A stretch of DNA of 64,000 nt. Source: Vogesella oryzae. GTDB lineage: Bacteria; Pseudomonadota; Gammaproteobacteria; Burkholderiales; Chromobacteriaceae. The translations under genes and the position numbers were made by a program. Positions 7,138-19,739 of this stretch are shown here, piece by piece. Each line of letters starts with the position of its first letter. Within the stretch, counting starts at the first letter, position 1. The notes beneath the pieces are model-generated. The model saw nothing but the letters and a program-made list of their open reading frames with translations, was not told the origin of the DNA and searched no databases. The stretch is taken from the NCBI RefSeq assembly GCF_902829295.1, contig NZ_CADEPL010000031.1, positions 1-64,000 of the forward strand, written 5' to 3'.

Positions 7138-8406
7138 ATGAAGAAAGAAGACAACCTGTTCAAGAAAAAGGCAGCGACACGCATTGCGTTAATCAGTTTG
7201 CTGCTCGCGGCGCTGGTAGCGCCACTGGCCTGGTATGTGGAAAAGGAAGGTTCGGAAGCCGCCGTGGTGTCACTGGCGACAGAGGAGTCGAAAAGGTTGC
7301 TGCTGCATGTGGATGCTATCGATCTGGCTGGCAGCGATGCTCCGATTAAGGCCAGGCTTGCTGCCCATGCGCTTACTGGTGGCTTGTTCGAAATTGTGGA
7401 GATTTACGGGCCAGCCGGTAACAAGTTGGCCGAAGCCGCGACCGCGCTGGGAGGCAGCATCGAAAAAGACATCCCCAAGCACGGGCGCCCGGCGTATACC
7501 TCGGCGGCCTACGAGAACCTCACACTGCCATCCGGCCAGTGGGGCATCCGAGTGTTTGTGCCATTACGGCTTAGCCGGTCCGGCAACAACATCACCGGCT
7601 ACTTCGAGGGTGTGCGAATCATTCCGGCCTGGCAGAAGGGTGAAATCGATGCGACTGCGCTGAAAATGGCACTGATTGCAGCGCTGGCTGCCTTGTTTTG
7701 TGGTGGCGGGATTTACCCGATCGTTGTGCTGCTGTCTGCTGAGAACAACCGCAAAACGCTTGAGGTGCTGGATTCCCATATTTCGATGATGGAGGCACTG
7801 GGACGGGCTATTGCCAGGCGTGACTCGGATACCGGCGCGCATAACTACCGGGTGGCGTGGATTGCCGCGCGCATTGGCGAGGAGATGGGGGTGTCCGGCG
7901 CGAACATGCAGTCGCTGATTGCCGGCAGCTTTCTGCATGATGTGGGGAAAATCGGTATTCCGGATGCCATCTTGTTGAAACCCGGGCGGCTGGATGAGCA
8001 GGAAATGACGATCATGCGCAGCCACGTCGATCTGGGGGAACAGATTGTTACCGGCATGGGCTGGCTGGATGGTGCCAACGAGGTCGTGGCGGCACACCAT
8101 GAAAAATGGAACGGCAGCGGCTATCCCAGAAAGCTTGCCGGCAGCGAGATTCCCCTGGCGGCCAGGATTTTTGCCATCGCCGACGTATTTGATGCGCTAT
8201 CGTCGAAACGGCCTTACAAAGAGCCGCTGCCGTTCGAACAGGTGATGAGCATCCTTGCCAAGGATACCGGTAGCCACTTCGATCCGGCGGTGATGAAGGT
8301 GTTTGAGCACATTGCCGAAGAAGTGCGTACCAATATCGCTGAAGGTTTGGAAAGCAATGCGCGGCGATTGCTGGAAGAAATCATCCGCAAGCATTTTGTG
8401 ATGTAG
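7138..8406 (+). CDS. Membrane-anchored HD-GYP phosphodiesterase
   Basis: 422 residues. A membrane helix near residues 15-32 (IALISLLLAALVAPLAWYV), a periplasmic sensor region of about 150 residues, a second helix around 180-205 (ALIAALAALFCGGGIYPIVVLL), then an HD-GYP domain. Catalytic motifs are present: HDVGKIGIPDAILLKPG (near 267), HVDLGEQI, AAHHEKWNGSGYP (near 328) and IADVFDAL. The family hydrolyses cyclic di-GMP to pGpG or GMP. I chose ATG 7138 because GAGG lies nine bases upstream; in-frame starts at 7021 and 7129 lack this. It stands alone next to the repeat-bounded segment; the input signal is unknown. Confidence 0.9.
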   Translation: MKKEDNLFKKKAATRIALISLLLAALVAPLAWYVEKEGSEAAVVSLATEESKRLLLHVDAIDLAGSDAPIKARLAAHALTGGLFEIVEIYGPAGNKLAEAATALGGSIEKDIPKHGRPAYTSAAYENLTLPSGQWGIRVFVPLRLSRSGNNITGYFEGVRIIPAWQKGEIDATALKMALIAALAALFCGGGIYPIVVLLSAENNRKTLEVLDSHISMMEALGRAIARRDSDTGAHNYRVAWIAARIGEEMGVSGANMQSLIAGSFLHDVGKIGIPDAILLKPGRLDEQEMTIMRSHVDLGEQIVTGMGWLDGANEVVAAHHEKWNGSGYPRKLAGSEIPLAARIFAIADVFDALSSKRPYKEPLPFEQVMSILAKDTGSHFDPAVMKVFEHIAEEVRTNIAEGLESNARRLLEEIIRKHFVM

Positions 8407-8522
8407 CCGCTATACCCTGCGACAGCCTGGCTTACTGTGTCCCGGCAAAGTCGCGCGGCGTTTCTTGCAGTATCGTTGCGGCCAACGTTGCAGCGTACTG
8501 GTTGCTAATTACCGGCATAGAA

Positions 8523-8551
8523 AACAGGGCCAGCTTTTGGCTGGCCCTGTT
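8523..8551 (-). terminator. Terminator after guaA
   Basis: A stem of 12 bp (AACAGGGCCAGC / GCTGGCCCTGTT) with a 5-base loop, followed on the minus strand by TTTTC. It lies about 45 bases past the guaA stop. Confidence 0.75.
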
Positions 8552-8597
8552 GGTCTGTCGGGATCAGGTAACGAATCCGGTGTGGATTCCTAACCGA

Positions 8598-10175
8598 TTA
8601 TTCCCACTCGATGGTTGCCGGCGGCTTGCCGCTGACATCGTAGACTACGCGGTTGATGCCGCGCACTTCGTTGATGATGCGGTTGGAGGCACGGCCGAGC
8701 AGGCTGTACGGCAATTCTGCCCAGTGGGCGGTCATGAAGTCGCTGGTGATCACCGCGCGCAGTGCTACCACATAGTCGTAGGTGCGGCCGTCGCCCATGA
8801 CGCCGACCGATTTCACCGGCAGGAACACGGCAAAGGCCTGGCTGGTCAGTTCGTACCAGTTCTTGCCGGTCTTCTCGTCGATGGTGTTGCGCAGTTCTTC
8901 TATGAAGATGGCATCGGCGCGGCGCAGCAGCTCGGCGTATTCCATTTTCACTTCGCCGAGGATACGCACGCCGAGGCCAGGGCCCGGGAACGGGTGACGG
9001 TAAACCATGTCGTGCGGCAGACCCAGCGCGACGCCCAGCTGCCGCACTTCGTCCTTGAACAGGTCGCGCAGCGGCTCCAGCAGCTTGAGGTTCATGTCTT
9101 CCGGCAGGCCGCCAACGTTGTGGTGGCTCTTGATGGCATGTGCCTTGCCAGTCTTGGCGCCGGCGGATTCGATCACGTCCGGGTAGATGGTGCCCTGAGC
9201 CAACCACTTGGCATTGGTCAGTTTGCCGGATTCCTGCTGGAATACTTCCACGAATTCGGCGCCAATGATCTTGCGCTTCTTCTCCGGGTCGGTTTCGCCG
9301 GCCAGTTTGCCCATGAACTGCTCGGTCGCATCGACCTGGATGACTTTCACGCCAAGATTCTGCGCGAACATTTCCATCACCATCTTGCCTTCGTTCAGGC
9401 GTAGCAGACCGTGGTCGACAAACACGCAGGTCAGCTGGTCGCCGATGGCGCGGTGTATCAGCGCGGCGGCAACGGAGGAGTCCACTCCACCGGACAGGCC
9501 GAGGATGACTTCCTCGTCACCAACCTGCTCGCGGATCTTTTGTACCGCTTCTTCGATGTAGTTCGGCATGGTCCACGACGGTTTGGCGCCGGCCACATGC
9601 AGTACGAAGCGATGCAGCATCTCGGTGCCGCGCTTGGTGTGGGTCACTTCCGGATGGAACTGTACGGCGTAGAAGCCGCGGTCCTCGTCGGCCATGGCGG
9701 CGATCGGGCAGGACGGGGTCTCGGCAATCACCTTGAAACCAGCCGGCAGCGCAGTCACTTTGTCGCCGTGGCTCATCCACACGTCGAGGAAACCGTTGCC
9801 GGCGTCATCGATGCGGTCCTGCAGACCTTCCAGGATCTTGGAGTGATGGCGCGCCTGGATTTCGGCGTAGCCGAATTCACGCTTGTCGCCGGCTTCCACC
9901 TTGCCACCCAGGCTTTGCGCCATGAATTGCATGCCGTAGCAGATGCCCAGTACCGGTACGCCCAGCTGGAAGACCTGCTGGTCAGCCTGATAGTCGGACT
10001 CGTATACCGAGTTCGGGCCGCCGGACAGGATGATGGCCTTGGGATTGAACGCACGGATCTCGTCGATGGGCATGTCGAACGGATGCAGCTCGCAGTAGAC
10101 GTGGGCTTCGCGTACGCGGCGGGCAATCAGCTGGCTGACCTGGGAACCGAAGTCGAGGATAAGGATTTTGTCCAT
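8598..10175 (-). CDS. guaA: GMP synthase (glutamine-hydrolysing)
   Basis: 525 residues, exactly the length of E. coli GuaA. It converts XMP, ATP and glutamine to GMP. The N-terminal class I amidotransferase shows [11 protein letters not shown] (nucleophile Cys) and [10 protein letters not shown] (His/Glu). The ATP-pyrophosphatase domain has the P-loop [15 protein letters not shown]. The C-terminal dimerisation domain ends [24 protein letters not shown], the family's usual tail. ATG 10175 ([12 protein letters not shown]) is canonical. It is last in the run smpB-small membrane protein-guaA and is followed by a hairpin terminator. Confidence 0.98.
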   Translation of the reverse strand: MDKILILDFGSQVSQLIARRVREAHVYCELHPFDMPIDEIRAFNPKAIILSGGPNSVYESDYQADQQVFQLGVPVLGICYGMQFMAQSLGGKVEAGDKREFGYAEIQARHHSKILEGLQDRIDDAGNGFLDVWMSHGDKVTALPAGFKVIAETPSCPIAAMADEDRGFYAVQFHPEVTHTKRGTEMLHRFVLHVAGAKPSWTMPNYIEEAVQKIREQVGDEEVILGLSGGVDSSVAAALIHRAIGDQLTCVFVDHGLLRLNEGKMVMEMFAQNLGVKVIQVDATEQFMGKLAGETDPEKKRKIIGAEFVEVFQQESGKLTNAKWLAQGTIYPDVIESAGAKTGKAHAIKSHHNVGGLPEDMNLKLLEPLRDLFKDEVRQLGVALGLPHDMVYRHPFPGPGLGVRILGEVKMEYAELLRRADAIFIEELRNTIDEKTGKNWYELTSQAFAVFLPVKSVGVMGDGRTYDYVVALRAVITSDFMTAHWAELPYSLLGRASNRIINEVRGINRVVYDVSGKPPATIEWE

Positions 10176-10216
10176 GGGAGTCCTTGCGTGAATAAACCGG
10201 CTGGGGTTGGCCGGTG

Positions 10217-10570
10217 TCATTTTGAATAGGGTGTTTCTTTCCGGCGGCGTGGCAGGCGGCGGTCCGGTATGCGGTCGCTGCGCGCTACCAGCAGCAGGAT
10301 GCCCAGCAGCATCATGCCGATCGCGATGGTATGGCTGAAGCGCACCAGGTAATGGTCATAAAGATAGAGCGCGGCACCGGAGTAGATCAGCAGCGGGCTG
10401 CTGACGATGGTGGATTTGGTCACGCCATCAAGCAGCAGCAAAACTAGACCGGCTGCGGCCAACAGCAGCGCCAGCAGGGTGCTGGTTTCGGGCAGCATGG
10501 CGCTGCTTTTCAGCAGCCACAACGCGCCCAGGGTGATCAGCAGGATGGGTTGGATGATGCCGGGTTTCAT
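10217..10570 (-). CDS. Small integral membrane protein of unknown function
   Basis: 117 residues with about four hydrophobic segments ([60 protein letters not shown]) and a basic cytoplasmic tail [17 protein letters not shown] do not recognise a named family; the pattern resembles small LiaI/LiaF-like membrane domains, but that is a guess. It lies 2 bases after the smpB stop and about 40 before guaA on the same strand, so it is probably co-transcribed with both. Confidence 0.75.
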   Translation of the reverse strand: MKPGIIQPILLITLGALWLLKSSAMLPETSTLLALLLAAAGLVLLLLDGVTKSTIVSSPLLIYSGAALYLYDHYLVRFSHTIAIGMMLLGILLLVARSDRIPDRRLPRRRKETPYSK

Positions 10571-10572
10571 GC

Positions 10573-11019
10573 TCAGCCCTTGTTGCGCATCAGGCGCTGC
10601 TTTTCACGCTGCCATTCGCGCTCTTTTTCGCTTTCGCGCTTGTCATGCTGCTTCTTGCCTTTGGCCAGGCCGATGTCGGCCTTGATATTGCCTTTGCTGT
10701 AGTGCAGGTTGAGCGCGACCATGGTGTAACCGGCACGTTCCACCTTGCCGATCAGGCGGCTGATCTCTTGCTGCTTCAGCAACAGTTTGCGGTTGCGGGT
10801 CGGATCGGGTTTAACGTGGGTAGACGCGGATTGCAGCGGGGTGATATGGCAACCGAACAGGTAAAAAGCGCCATCGCGGTAGATGACATAGCTTTCTTTC
10901 AGCTGCACGCGACCGGCGCGGATCGCCTTGACTTCCCAGCCTTCCAGCACCAGGCCGGCTTCGAGCTGCTCCTCGATGAAGTAGTCGTGAAAGGCTTTGC
11001 GATTGTCGACAATGCTCAT
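10573..11019 (-). CDS. smpB: SsrA-binding protein SmpB
   Basis: 148 residues, usual family length. SmpB binds tmRNA and brings it to stalled ribosomes for trans-translation. Typical sequence: [40 protein letters not shown], then the OB-fold core with GCHITPL and [12 protein letters not shown], and a basic C-terminal tail ([21 protein letters not shown]) that enters the A-site channel. ATG 11019 ([10 protein letters not shown]) is chosen over an upstream in-frame ATG. It is divergent from ratA-rnfH, a frequent neighbourhood of smpB in proteobacteria. Confidence 0.97.
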   Translation of the reverse strand: MSIVDNRKAFHDYFIEEQLEAGLVLEGWEVKAIRAGRVQLKESYVIYRDGAFYLFGCHITPLQSASTHVKPDPTRNRKLLLKQQEISRLIGKVERAGYTMVALNLHYSKGNIKADIGLAKGKKQHDKRESEKEREWQREKQRLMRNKG

Positions 11020-11170
11020 GGGGTCCAAGGCGGGTATTGCAGGGAATCGCGCATTCTAGCAGATCGGCCGCATTCGCCAAAGCGCTGAAAATTCATGGGC
11101 TTGATCTGGCGGCTTGCCGCTGGTGCTAGCGATTGTGTACCCTTCGCTCTTTCCCTCGTTCCGTTTCAGC

Positions 11171-11608
11171 ATGCATGTCATCGAAAAGAGCGTCCTGGTG
11201 GCGCACACCCCGGAGCAGATGTTCCGGCTGGTGGATGATGTAACCCACTACCCGCGCTTTCTGCCCTGGTGCGCCAAGGCGGAGGAGCACGAGCGCGATG
11301 GCGATCTGTTGGTGGCCAGCCTGCATATCGATTACCTGAAGGTGAAGCAGCACTTCACTACCCGCAACCGCAACGAGCCGCACAGCACCATTCTGATGGA
11401 ACTGGTGGATGGTCCGTTCCAGCATCTGGAAGGGCGCTGGCACTTTCAGCCGCTGGGCGAGTTTGGGTGCAAGGTGGAATTCCGGCTGAGCTACCAGTTC
11501 TCCAGCCGGATTCTGGAAACCATCATCGGTCCGGTCTTCGGCCATATCTCCGGCACGCTGGTCGATGCCTTCATCAAGGAAGCGGATCGCGTCTATGGCG
11601 ATGACTGA
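11171..11608 (+). CDS. ratA: RatA/Coq10-like START-domain protein
   Basis: 145 residues of the polyketide cyclase/START superfamily: MHVIEKSVLVAHTPEQMFRLVDDVTHYPRFLPWCAKAE at the N terminus and the C-terminal amphipathic helix SGTLVDAFIKEADRVYG. Homologues include E. coli RatA (proposed to block 70S assembly) and Coq10 ubiquinone-binding proteins; which role applies is open. ATG 11171 is preferred over an upstream TTG because the conserved domain begins there. It overlaps the start of rnfH and is divergent from smpB. Confidence 0.9.
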   Translation: MHVIEKSVLVAHTPEQMFRLVDDVTHYPRFLPWCAKAEEHERDGDLLVASLHIDYLKVKQHFTTRNRNEPHSTILMELVDGPFQHLEGRWHFQPLGEFGCKVEFRLSYQFSSRILETIIGPVFGHISGTLVDAFIKEADRVYGDD

Positions 11609-11909
11609 GCGTATCCAGGTCGAGGTGGCCTTCGCGCTGCCGGCGCGGCAAAAGATCGTGAGCTTGCAGGTGGCCCCGGGGACGACGGCGCTGCAGGCGG
11701 TTGAGCTCTCGGGGTTGGCCGCAGAGTTTGCGGAAATAGACCTGGGTGCACTGAAGCTGGGTATTTTCAGCAAGGCGGTGAAGCCGGAGACGGTGTTGCG
11801 CGAGCATGATCGGGTAGAGATCTATCGTCCGCTGCTTGCCGACCCGAAAGAGGTGCGACGCCAGCGCGCTGAGGCGGGCAAGGTAACGAAAAAGGGTGGC
11901 GCCGAGTAG
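11601..11909 (+). CDS. rnfH: RnfH-family (UPF0125) protein
   Basis: 102 residues with a ubiquitin-like beta-grasp pattern: RIQVEVAFALPARQKIVSLQVAPGTTALQAVELSGL, then DLGALKLGIFSKAVKPETVLREHDRVEIYRPLLADPKEVRRQRAE, the family signature. The molecular role is not established; the name comes from association with rnf operons, while the ratA-rnfH pair next to smpB is the commonest context, as here. Start uncertain: ATG 11595 or 11601; the latter lies inside the ratA stop region (translational coupling). A bidirectional terminator follows. Confidence 0.88.
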   Translation: MTERIQVEVAFALPARQKIVSLQVAPGTTALQAVELSGLAAEFAEIDLGALKLGIFSKAVKPETVLREHDRVEIYRPLLADPKEVRRQRAEAGKVTKKGGAE

Positions 11910-11926
11910 CGTGCGGTGCCAAACAA

Positions 11927-11948
11927 AAACGGGGCCGAGGCCCCGTTT
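11927..11948. terminator. Bidirectional terminator between rnfH and the GGDEF gene
   Basis: A 10-bp stem AAACGGGGCC / GGCCCCGTTT with a 2-base top, A-rich on one side and T-rich on the other. It sits between convergent genes. Confidence 0.85.
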
Positions 11949-11966
11949 GTTATTTGCTGTTGGCGA

Positions 11967-13754
11967 CTAGCCTTCTGCCGACAGTGTGCGGTTCTTGCCG
12001 GCCAGCTTGGCCTGGTACATCACACGGTCGGCGCGCTCGATCACGTTGACATCCTGTTCGCCACGATGCCATTCGGCCACCCCGGCACTGAAGGTCACTA
12101 CCAGCTTCTCGTTACCGGTCAGGAAGAAATTTTTGGTCAGCTCGCGTTGCAGACGCTGCATCAGCTCCACGGCTTCTGCTGCCGCGGTATCCGGCAGCAG
12201 CACGATGAATTCCTCGCCACCGAAGCGGCCAACAATGTCAGAGGCGCGTACACAGTGGCGGATCATGTCCACCAGATACTTCAGCACGTTGTCGCCGGTC
12301 AGGTGCCCGAAGCTGTCGTTGACCTGCTTGAAATTGTCGACATCCAGCAGCGCGACCGATAGCGGTTGGCCGCTACGCTCGGCCCGGCTGATCTCGCGGG
12401 TAAAGTGTTCTTCCAGCCCGCGACGGTTGTAGGCGCCAGTCAGCTGGTCTTCCTTGATCTTGGCACTGGCTGCCTCCAGCGCCTGTTCCAGCTCGCGGAT
12501 GCGCGATTGCGCCGATTCCACTTCCTGCTTGGCGTCCTGCAGCTCCTGCTGCGAGCTTTGCAGATTGTTCTGCATGCTGGCAGTGTCCTGCAGCAGCTCC
12601 TGCATGATCTGGCCCAGCGCTTCGCCATCCTGGGCGGTGCGTATGCGTTCGCTGTGTTTGTGCAACTGTTGCTGGAACTGGCCGGTGCCGCTGCTCATCA
12701 ACGACAGCTTGCCGAGGAAGGTATCCAGCAGTGCTCGCAGCGAGTTGGTGGCTTCATCCAGCGAGCTGCGCAGCGAGCCTTGTTTGTGGATAACTTCCTT
12801 GAGGCTGGACTCCAGGTGGTAGATGTGCTGGATCGAGATATTGGGCTGCGCCAGGATGGCTTGCAGCGAGCTGATCTGGCCCTGCAGATAGTTATCGCCA
12901 CGGTTCAGCTCGGCCACATTCTGCAGCATCAACCGCATCAGGTTGGACAGGCCGGATACCAGCCGCTCGTCTTCTTGCGACAGTAGTTCCAGGCGGATCA
13001 GGAATGCGCGCAGCTTGGGGAAGAAGATTGCCAGCGCCGCTTCGTCACTGCACTGCTGCAAGCTTTGCTGTACTTCCTCGAATTGCGGCATCAGATCCGG
13101 ATAGTGCAACAGCCGCGGGGTGATGCCATAGCGCATTGCGTACTCAAGCGCATCGCGCCAGGCCAGACTGTCGCCGGACTGCGGCTTGCCGTGCGCGTCT
13201 TCCTCCGCGGGTTCGGGCTGGTTGCTGCTGGTTTCAGCGCTGGGCCGTTCGATGCCGGTGGCAGGGTTCTCCGGCTGCAGCCAACTCTTGACCAGATTGC
13301 CGAGTTTTTCGTTGAGTTCCTGGGGGTTGTTGCCAAAGGTGGCAACCACGCGCTCCAGTGCCGATTGCTTGTAGCGCTGCCCCATTTCCGGGCTGCGGAT
13401 ATCCCAGGCCAGGATCAGGTCGAGAATCAGCTTGCCCCAGTGTTGGTTCAGTTCGCGACTGCGCTGGTGCAATACCGACAAATCCATGGTCAGCTGTGGC
13501 ACCAGCTCCCATTTCTCTTCCTGAATGGCTTTGCGCAGCTTGGCGAGGGAAATCTTGTAGCTGGTATCGGTGACCGGCAGCTTTTCGAAGGCATGAAACA
13601 GCAGATCGGCGAGCTTGTTTTTCTGCTCGTCCGGTGCGACGCCGGCAATTTCGCAATACAGGCGCTCGAAATTATCGGGTGTGGGCAAGAGCTTGCGCTG
13701 TGTTAGCTGTTTCAGCGTTTCACGAGCGGTGTCGATAGGATTGTGCGTTGTCAT
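11967..13754 (-). CDS. Soluble diguanylate cyclase (GGDEF domain)
   Basis: 595 residues, no membrane helix. The C-terminal GGDEF domain (about 430-590) starts with DQLTGAYNRRGLEEHF and contains DVDNFKQVNDSFGH and an intact active site GRFGGEEF near 511. RASD five residues before it forms an I-site, so product inhibition is expected. The N-terminal 400 residues are helical, with a coiled coil (LQSSQQELQDAKQEVESAQSRIRELEQALEAASAKI) before the cyclase domain; I recognise no sensor domain. The layout resembles a family of polar-organelle diguanylate cyclases with long N-terminal helical regions. It lies 75 bases after ftsB on the same strand. Confidence 0.9.
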   Translation of the reverse strand: MTTHNPIDTARETLKQLTQRKLLPTPDNFERLYCEIAGVAPDEQKNKLADLLFHAFEKLPVTDTSYKISLAKLRKAIQEEKWELVPQLTMDLSVLHQRSRELNQHWGKLILDLILAWDIRSPEMGQRYKQSALERVVATFGNNPQELNEKLGNLVKSWLQPENPATGIERPSAETSSNQPEPAEEDAHGKPQSGDSLAWRDALEYAMRYGITPRLLHYPDLMPQFEEVQQSLQQCSDEAALAIFFPKLRAFLIRLELLSQEDERLVSGLSNLMRLMLQNVAELNRGDNYLQGQISSLQAILAQPNISIQHIYHLESSLKEVIHKQGSLRSSLDEATNSLRALLDTFLGKLSLMSSGTGQFQQQLHKHSERIRTAQDGEALGQIMQELLQDTASMQNNLQSSQQELQDAKQEVESAQSRIRELEQALEAASAKIKEDQLTGAYNRRGLEEHFTREISRAERSGQPLSVALLDVDNFKQVNDSFGHLTGDNVLKYLVDMIRHCVRASDIVGRFGGEEFIVLLPDTAAAEAVELMQRLQRELTKNFFLTGNEKLVVTFSAGVAEWHRGEQDVNVIERADRVMYQAKLAGKNRTLSAEG

Positions 13755-13829
13755 GGACCAGACCCTGGAGCCTTTTTTACCAACCATGTTTGTCGTTATC
13801 GCTTGTGGTCCGTTTCCCGTCAATCCTTG

Positions 13830-14129
13830 TTACTGGGGCGCCGGGGTAGGAGGATGAGACGGATCAAGAAGCTGGAAAAATACTTCACCTTGCCGAATCA
13901 TGCCAAGTTCGTTGCGGGCCCGCTCTTCAATTGCATCAGTTCCTTGCTTCAGATCACGAACTTCTGCATCCAGGGCCGTATTGCGGCCAACCAGCAGCTG
14001 GTTGGCCGCACGTTGCTCCTCAACCTGTTTATCAAGTTGCCAGACCCTGAGCCAGCTACCCTTGCCCAGCCATAGTGGCCATTGCAAAGCGGCGAGCAGC
14101 AGAATAAGCAGCAGGGTCAGGCGTTTCAT
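13830..14129 (-). CDS. ftsB: Cell division protein FtsB
   Basis: 99 residues, usual size. One N-terminal membrane helix ([19 protein letters not shown]), then a periplasmic coiled coil ([37 protein letters not shown]) and the conserved [18 protein letters not shown]. FtsB forms the FtsQLB complex that activates septal wall synthesis. It follows eno directly, the classical eno-ftsB pairing. An inverted pair of the 9-mer repeat lies inside the coiled-coil codons (13982-14010), encoding AAN and VGR. Confidence 0.95.
   Translation of the reverse strand: MKRLTLLLILLLAALQWPLWLGKGSWLRVWQLDKQVEEQRAANQLLVGRNTALDAEVRDLKQGTDAIEERARNELGMIRQGEVFFQLLDPSHPPTPAPQ
13982..14010. repeat. Inverted 9-mer pair inside ftsB
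   Basis: Arms TGCGGCCAACCAG and CTGGTTGGCCGCA with a 3-base loop give a 13-bp stem within the ftsB reading frame. Hairpins this strong are unusual inside a short coding region. Confidence 0.8.
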
Positions 14130-14131
14130 GA

Positions 14132-15415
<1,284 letters not shown>

Positions 15416-15500
15416 CTATGTTCCCTTTAGATTTCTAAGTTGGATAAACCGGAGTTCGGTGCGGCCAACCTTGAAACAGGCTGGCCGTGGAGTCAATCTG

Positions 15501-16352
15501 TTACAGCGAAAGCTCGGCCAGCGGTTGCGCTTTTACCAGCTTGTCGATGGCGATCAGCGTGCTCAGCAGTTCCTTCATGCGCGGCAGCGGCCAGGCATTG
15601 GGGCCATCGGACAGCGCGCACGGCGGGTTGGGGTGGGTTTCCATGAACAGGCCGGAAACACCGGCAGCCACTGCGGCGCGGGCCAGTACCGGTACGAATT
15701 CACGTTGGCCGCCGGAGCTGGTGCCCTGGCCGCCCGGCAGTTGTACCGAGTGGGTTGCATCGAATACTACCGGGCAATTGGTCTCGCGCATGATCGCCAG
15801 GCTACGCATGTCGGATACCAGATTGTTGTAGCCGAAAGAGGCGCCACGCTCGCAGGCCATGAAGCTGTCCGGATCCAGGCCGGCTTCGATGGCGGCATCG
15901 CGTGCCTTGTCGATGACGTGCTTCATGTCGCCGGGCGCCATGAACTGCCCCTTCTTGATGTTCACCGGCTTGCCGCTTTGCGCTACGGCACGGATGAAAT
16001 CGGTCTGGCGGGCGAGGAAGGCCGGGGTCTGCAGTACGTCCACCACCGCCGCCACGTGCGGTACCTGCTCTTCGGTGTGAATATCGGTCAGCACCGGTAC
16101 ACCGATCTGGCGCTTCACTTCCGCCAGGATGCGCAGGCCTTCTTCCATGCCGAAGCCGCGGAACGACTTGCCGGACGAACGATTGGCCTTGTCGAAGCTC
16201 GATTTGTAGATGAAGTTGATGCCCAGTTCCTGGGTGATTTCCTTCAGCTGACCAGCAGTATCCAGCGCCATCTGTTCGCTCTCGATCACGCAGGGTCCGG
16301 CGATCAGGAACAGCGGGTGGTCGAGGCCGACGTCAAATCCGGCAAGTTTCAT
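15501..16352 (-). CDS. kdsA: 3-deoxy-8-phosphooctulonate synthase
   Basis: 283 residues, usual length. It condenses arabinose 5-phosphate with phosphoenolpyruvate to Kdo-8-phosphate for lipid A-core lipopolysaccharide. Motifs: [62 protein letters not shown] and [16 protein letters not shown] 16352 ([10 protein letters not shown]) is preferred over an upstream in-frame ATG. It lies between pyrG and eno; 9-mer repeat copies sit in both spacers. Confidence 0.97.
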   Translation of the reverse strand: MKLAGFDVGLDHPLFLIAGPCVIESEQMALDTAGQLKEITQELGINFIYKSSFDKANRSSGKSFRGFGMEEGLRILAEVKRQIGVPVLTDIHTEEQVPHVAAVVDVLQTPAFLARQTDFIRAVAQSGKPVNIKKGQFMAPGDMKHVIDKARDAAIEAGLDPDSFMACERGASFGYNNLVSDMRSLAIMRETNCPVVFDATHSVQLPGGQGTSSGGQREFVPVLARAAVAAGVSGLFMETHPNPPCALSDGPNAWPLPRMKELLSTLIAIDKLVKAQPLAELSL

Positions 16353-16370
16353 GGTGTGTCCTTTCAAGAC

Positions 16371-16425
16371 AAGGTTGGCCGCATGGGCCGCGAAGCGTGT
16401 GCTTCGCCACCTTGCGGCCAACTTT
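16371..16425. repeat. Inverted 9-mer pair between pyrG and kdsA
   Basis: AAGGTTGGCCGC and GCGGCCAACTTT flank about 30 bases that can themselves pair (GCGAAGC / GCTTCGC). This gives a long hairpin in an operon spacer, possibly a partial terminator. Confidence 0.65.
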
Positions 16426-16454
16426 GGTCAGACTGGCTGGCAGCGGCTGCCAGC

Positions 16455-18451
<1,997 letters not shown>

Positions 18452-18685
18452 ATGGCGCGTGTTTGCAAAGTCACCGGCAAGCGTCCGATGACCGGGAACA
18501 ATGTGTCCCACGCCAATAACAAGACCAAGCGTCGTTTTCTGCCGAACCTGCAGTACCGCAAGTTCTGGGTAGAGAGCGAAAACCGTTGGGTGCGCCTGCG
18601 CATCTCCAACGCTGCTCTGCGTACCATCGACAAAGTAGGTATCGATGCCGTTCTGGCCGACCTGCGTGCTCGCGGCGAACTGTAA
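18452..18685 (+). CDS. rpmB: 50S ribosomal protein L28
   Basis: 77 residues: [43 protein letters not shown], the standard L28 N terminus, and the C-terminal [27 protein letters not shown]. The Shine-Dalgarno GGGAG lies about 9 bases upstream. It forms the usual pair with rpmG, 34 bases downstream. Confidence 0.98.
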   Translation: MARVCKVTGKRPMTGNNVSHANNKTKRRFLPNLQYRKFWVESENRWVRLRISNAALRTIDKVGIDAVLADLRARGEL

Positions 18686-18719
18686 TTTAGTCGACCGACA
18701 GCTCTTTAAGGAATAAGCC

Positions 18720-18875
18720 ATGCGCGACAAGATCAAACTGGAATCGACCGCTGGTACCGGTCATTTCTACACCACCACCAAGAACAAGCGTACTATGCCG
18801 GAAAAAATGGAGATCAAAAAATTTGATCCCGTTGCCCGCAAGCATGTTCTGTACAAAGAAACCAAACTGAAGTAA
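18720..18875 (+). CDS. rpmG: 50S ribosomal protein L33
   Basis: 51 residues: [22 protein letters not shown] with [29 protein letters not shown]. This is the zinc-free (C-minus) L33 type, since the CXXC pairs of zinc-binding L33 are absent. The Shine-Dalgarno AAGGAA precedes the start. A strong bidirectional terminator follows at 18895. Confidence 0.98.
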   Translation: MRDKIKLESTAGTGHFYTTTKNKRTMPEKMEIKKFDPVARKHVLYKETKLK

Positions 18876-18894
18876 TTCATTCTGGTTTCATGCA

Positions 18895-18920
18895 AAAAGC
18901 CCTCGTTGACGAGGGCTTTT
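18895..18920. terminator. Bidirectional terminator rpmG / udg
   Basis: Stem AAAAGCCCTCG / CGAGGGCTTTT with a 4-base loop and T/A-rich tails on both strands, between convergent genes. Confidence 0.9.
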
Positions 18921-18950
18921 GTTTTGATGCCCCGCTGTTGCGGGGCATTG

Positions 18951-19739
18951 CTATTTCTGGTTTAGCAATTGGCGTACACGACACCAGTCCTGCCAGGCCT
19001 TGGCTTTTTCGCCTGGGCTGCGTAAGAGATAGGCGGGATGGAAGCTGACCAGTACCGGGTAGCGGCCGTACTGGTGTAACTTGCCGCGCAGGCTGCTCAG
19101 CGACGCTTGTTCTTGCAGCAGGCTCTGGGCGGCAAAGCGGCCGACTGCAACGATCAGCTCGGGCTGGACTGCGTCAATCTGCCACTGCAGAAAGTGGCTG
19201 CACTTGCTGATTTCATCTGGCGCCGGATTGCGATTGCCCGGGGGGCGGCATTTGAGCAAGTTGCAGATGTATACCTCGCGCTCGCTATCGATGCCGGCAG
19301 CGGCCAGCATGTTCTCCAATAGCTGGCCGGCTTTACCGACAAACGGTAGCCCATGTCTATCTTCTTGTTCGCCCGGCGCCTCGCCGATCAGCAGTAGCCG
19401 TGCCTTTTGATTGCCGCGGCCAACCACGATATTGGTTCGGGTGCCGGCAAGCTGGCACTGCTGGCACGCGTTGATCTGCTGTTGCAGGTCGTCCCAGTCG
19501 GTAATCGGTGTCGCGGTGACAGGGTTTTCGTACGGAGGGGCGGGAGCTTGAACGGAGTTATCCAGGGCTTCGCTGATCGGTTGTGGCTGGATTGGGCTCA
19601 CAGCGGTCGTAACTTGCAGCTTGGGCAAATTCACTGGCGTATCTAGGGGGAGGGCGCTAGGTGTGGTGACTGCCGCCGCGCGCAACTTCCATAGTGGTCG
19701 GTAGCCGATTTCGCTTAACACCAACTCACGTCTGCTCAT
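18951..19739 (-). CDS. Uracil-DNA glycosylase, family 4 type
   Basis: 262 residues. After a variable N-terminal 80 residues the core reads INACQQCQLAGTRTNIVVGRG (paired Cys of the iron-sulfur cluster), LLIGEAPGEQEDRHGLPFVGKAGQLL (active-site motif A), YICNLLKCRPPGNRNP (further cluster Cys), and VSFHPAYLLRSP (motif B His). It removes uracil from DNA to start base excision repair. Often annotated as phage SPO1 polymerase-related. It overlaps rimI by 4 bases in the run tsaB-rimI-udg. Confidence 0.93.
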   Translation of the reverse strand: MSRRELVLSEIGYRPLWKLRAAAVTTPSALPLDTPVNLPKLQVTTAVSPIQPQPISEALDNSVQAPAPPYENPVTATPITDWDDLQQQINACQQCQLAGTRTNIVVGRGNQKARLLLIGEAPGEQEDRHGLPFVGKAGQLLENMLAAAGIDSEREVYICNLLKCRPPGNRNPAPDEISKCSHFLQWQIDAVQPELIVAVGRFAAQSLLQEQASLSSLRGKLHQYGRYPVLVSFHPAYLLRSPGEKAKAWQDWCRVRQLLNQK

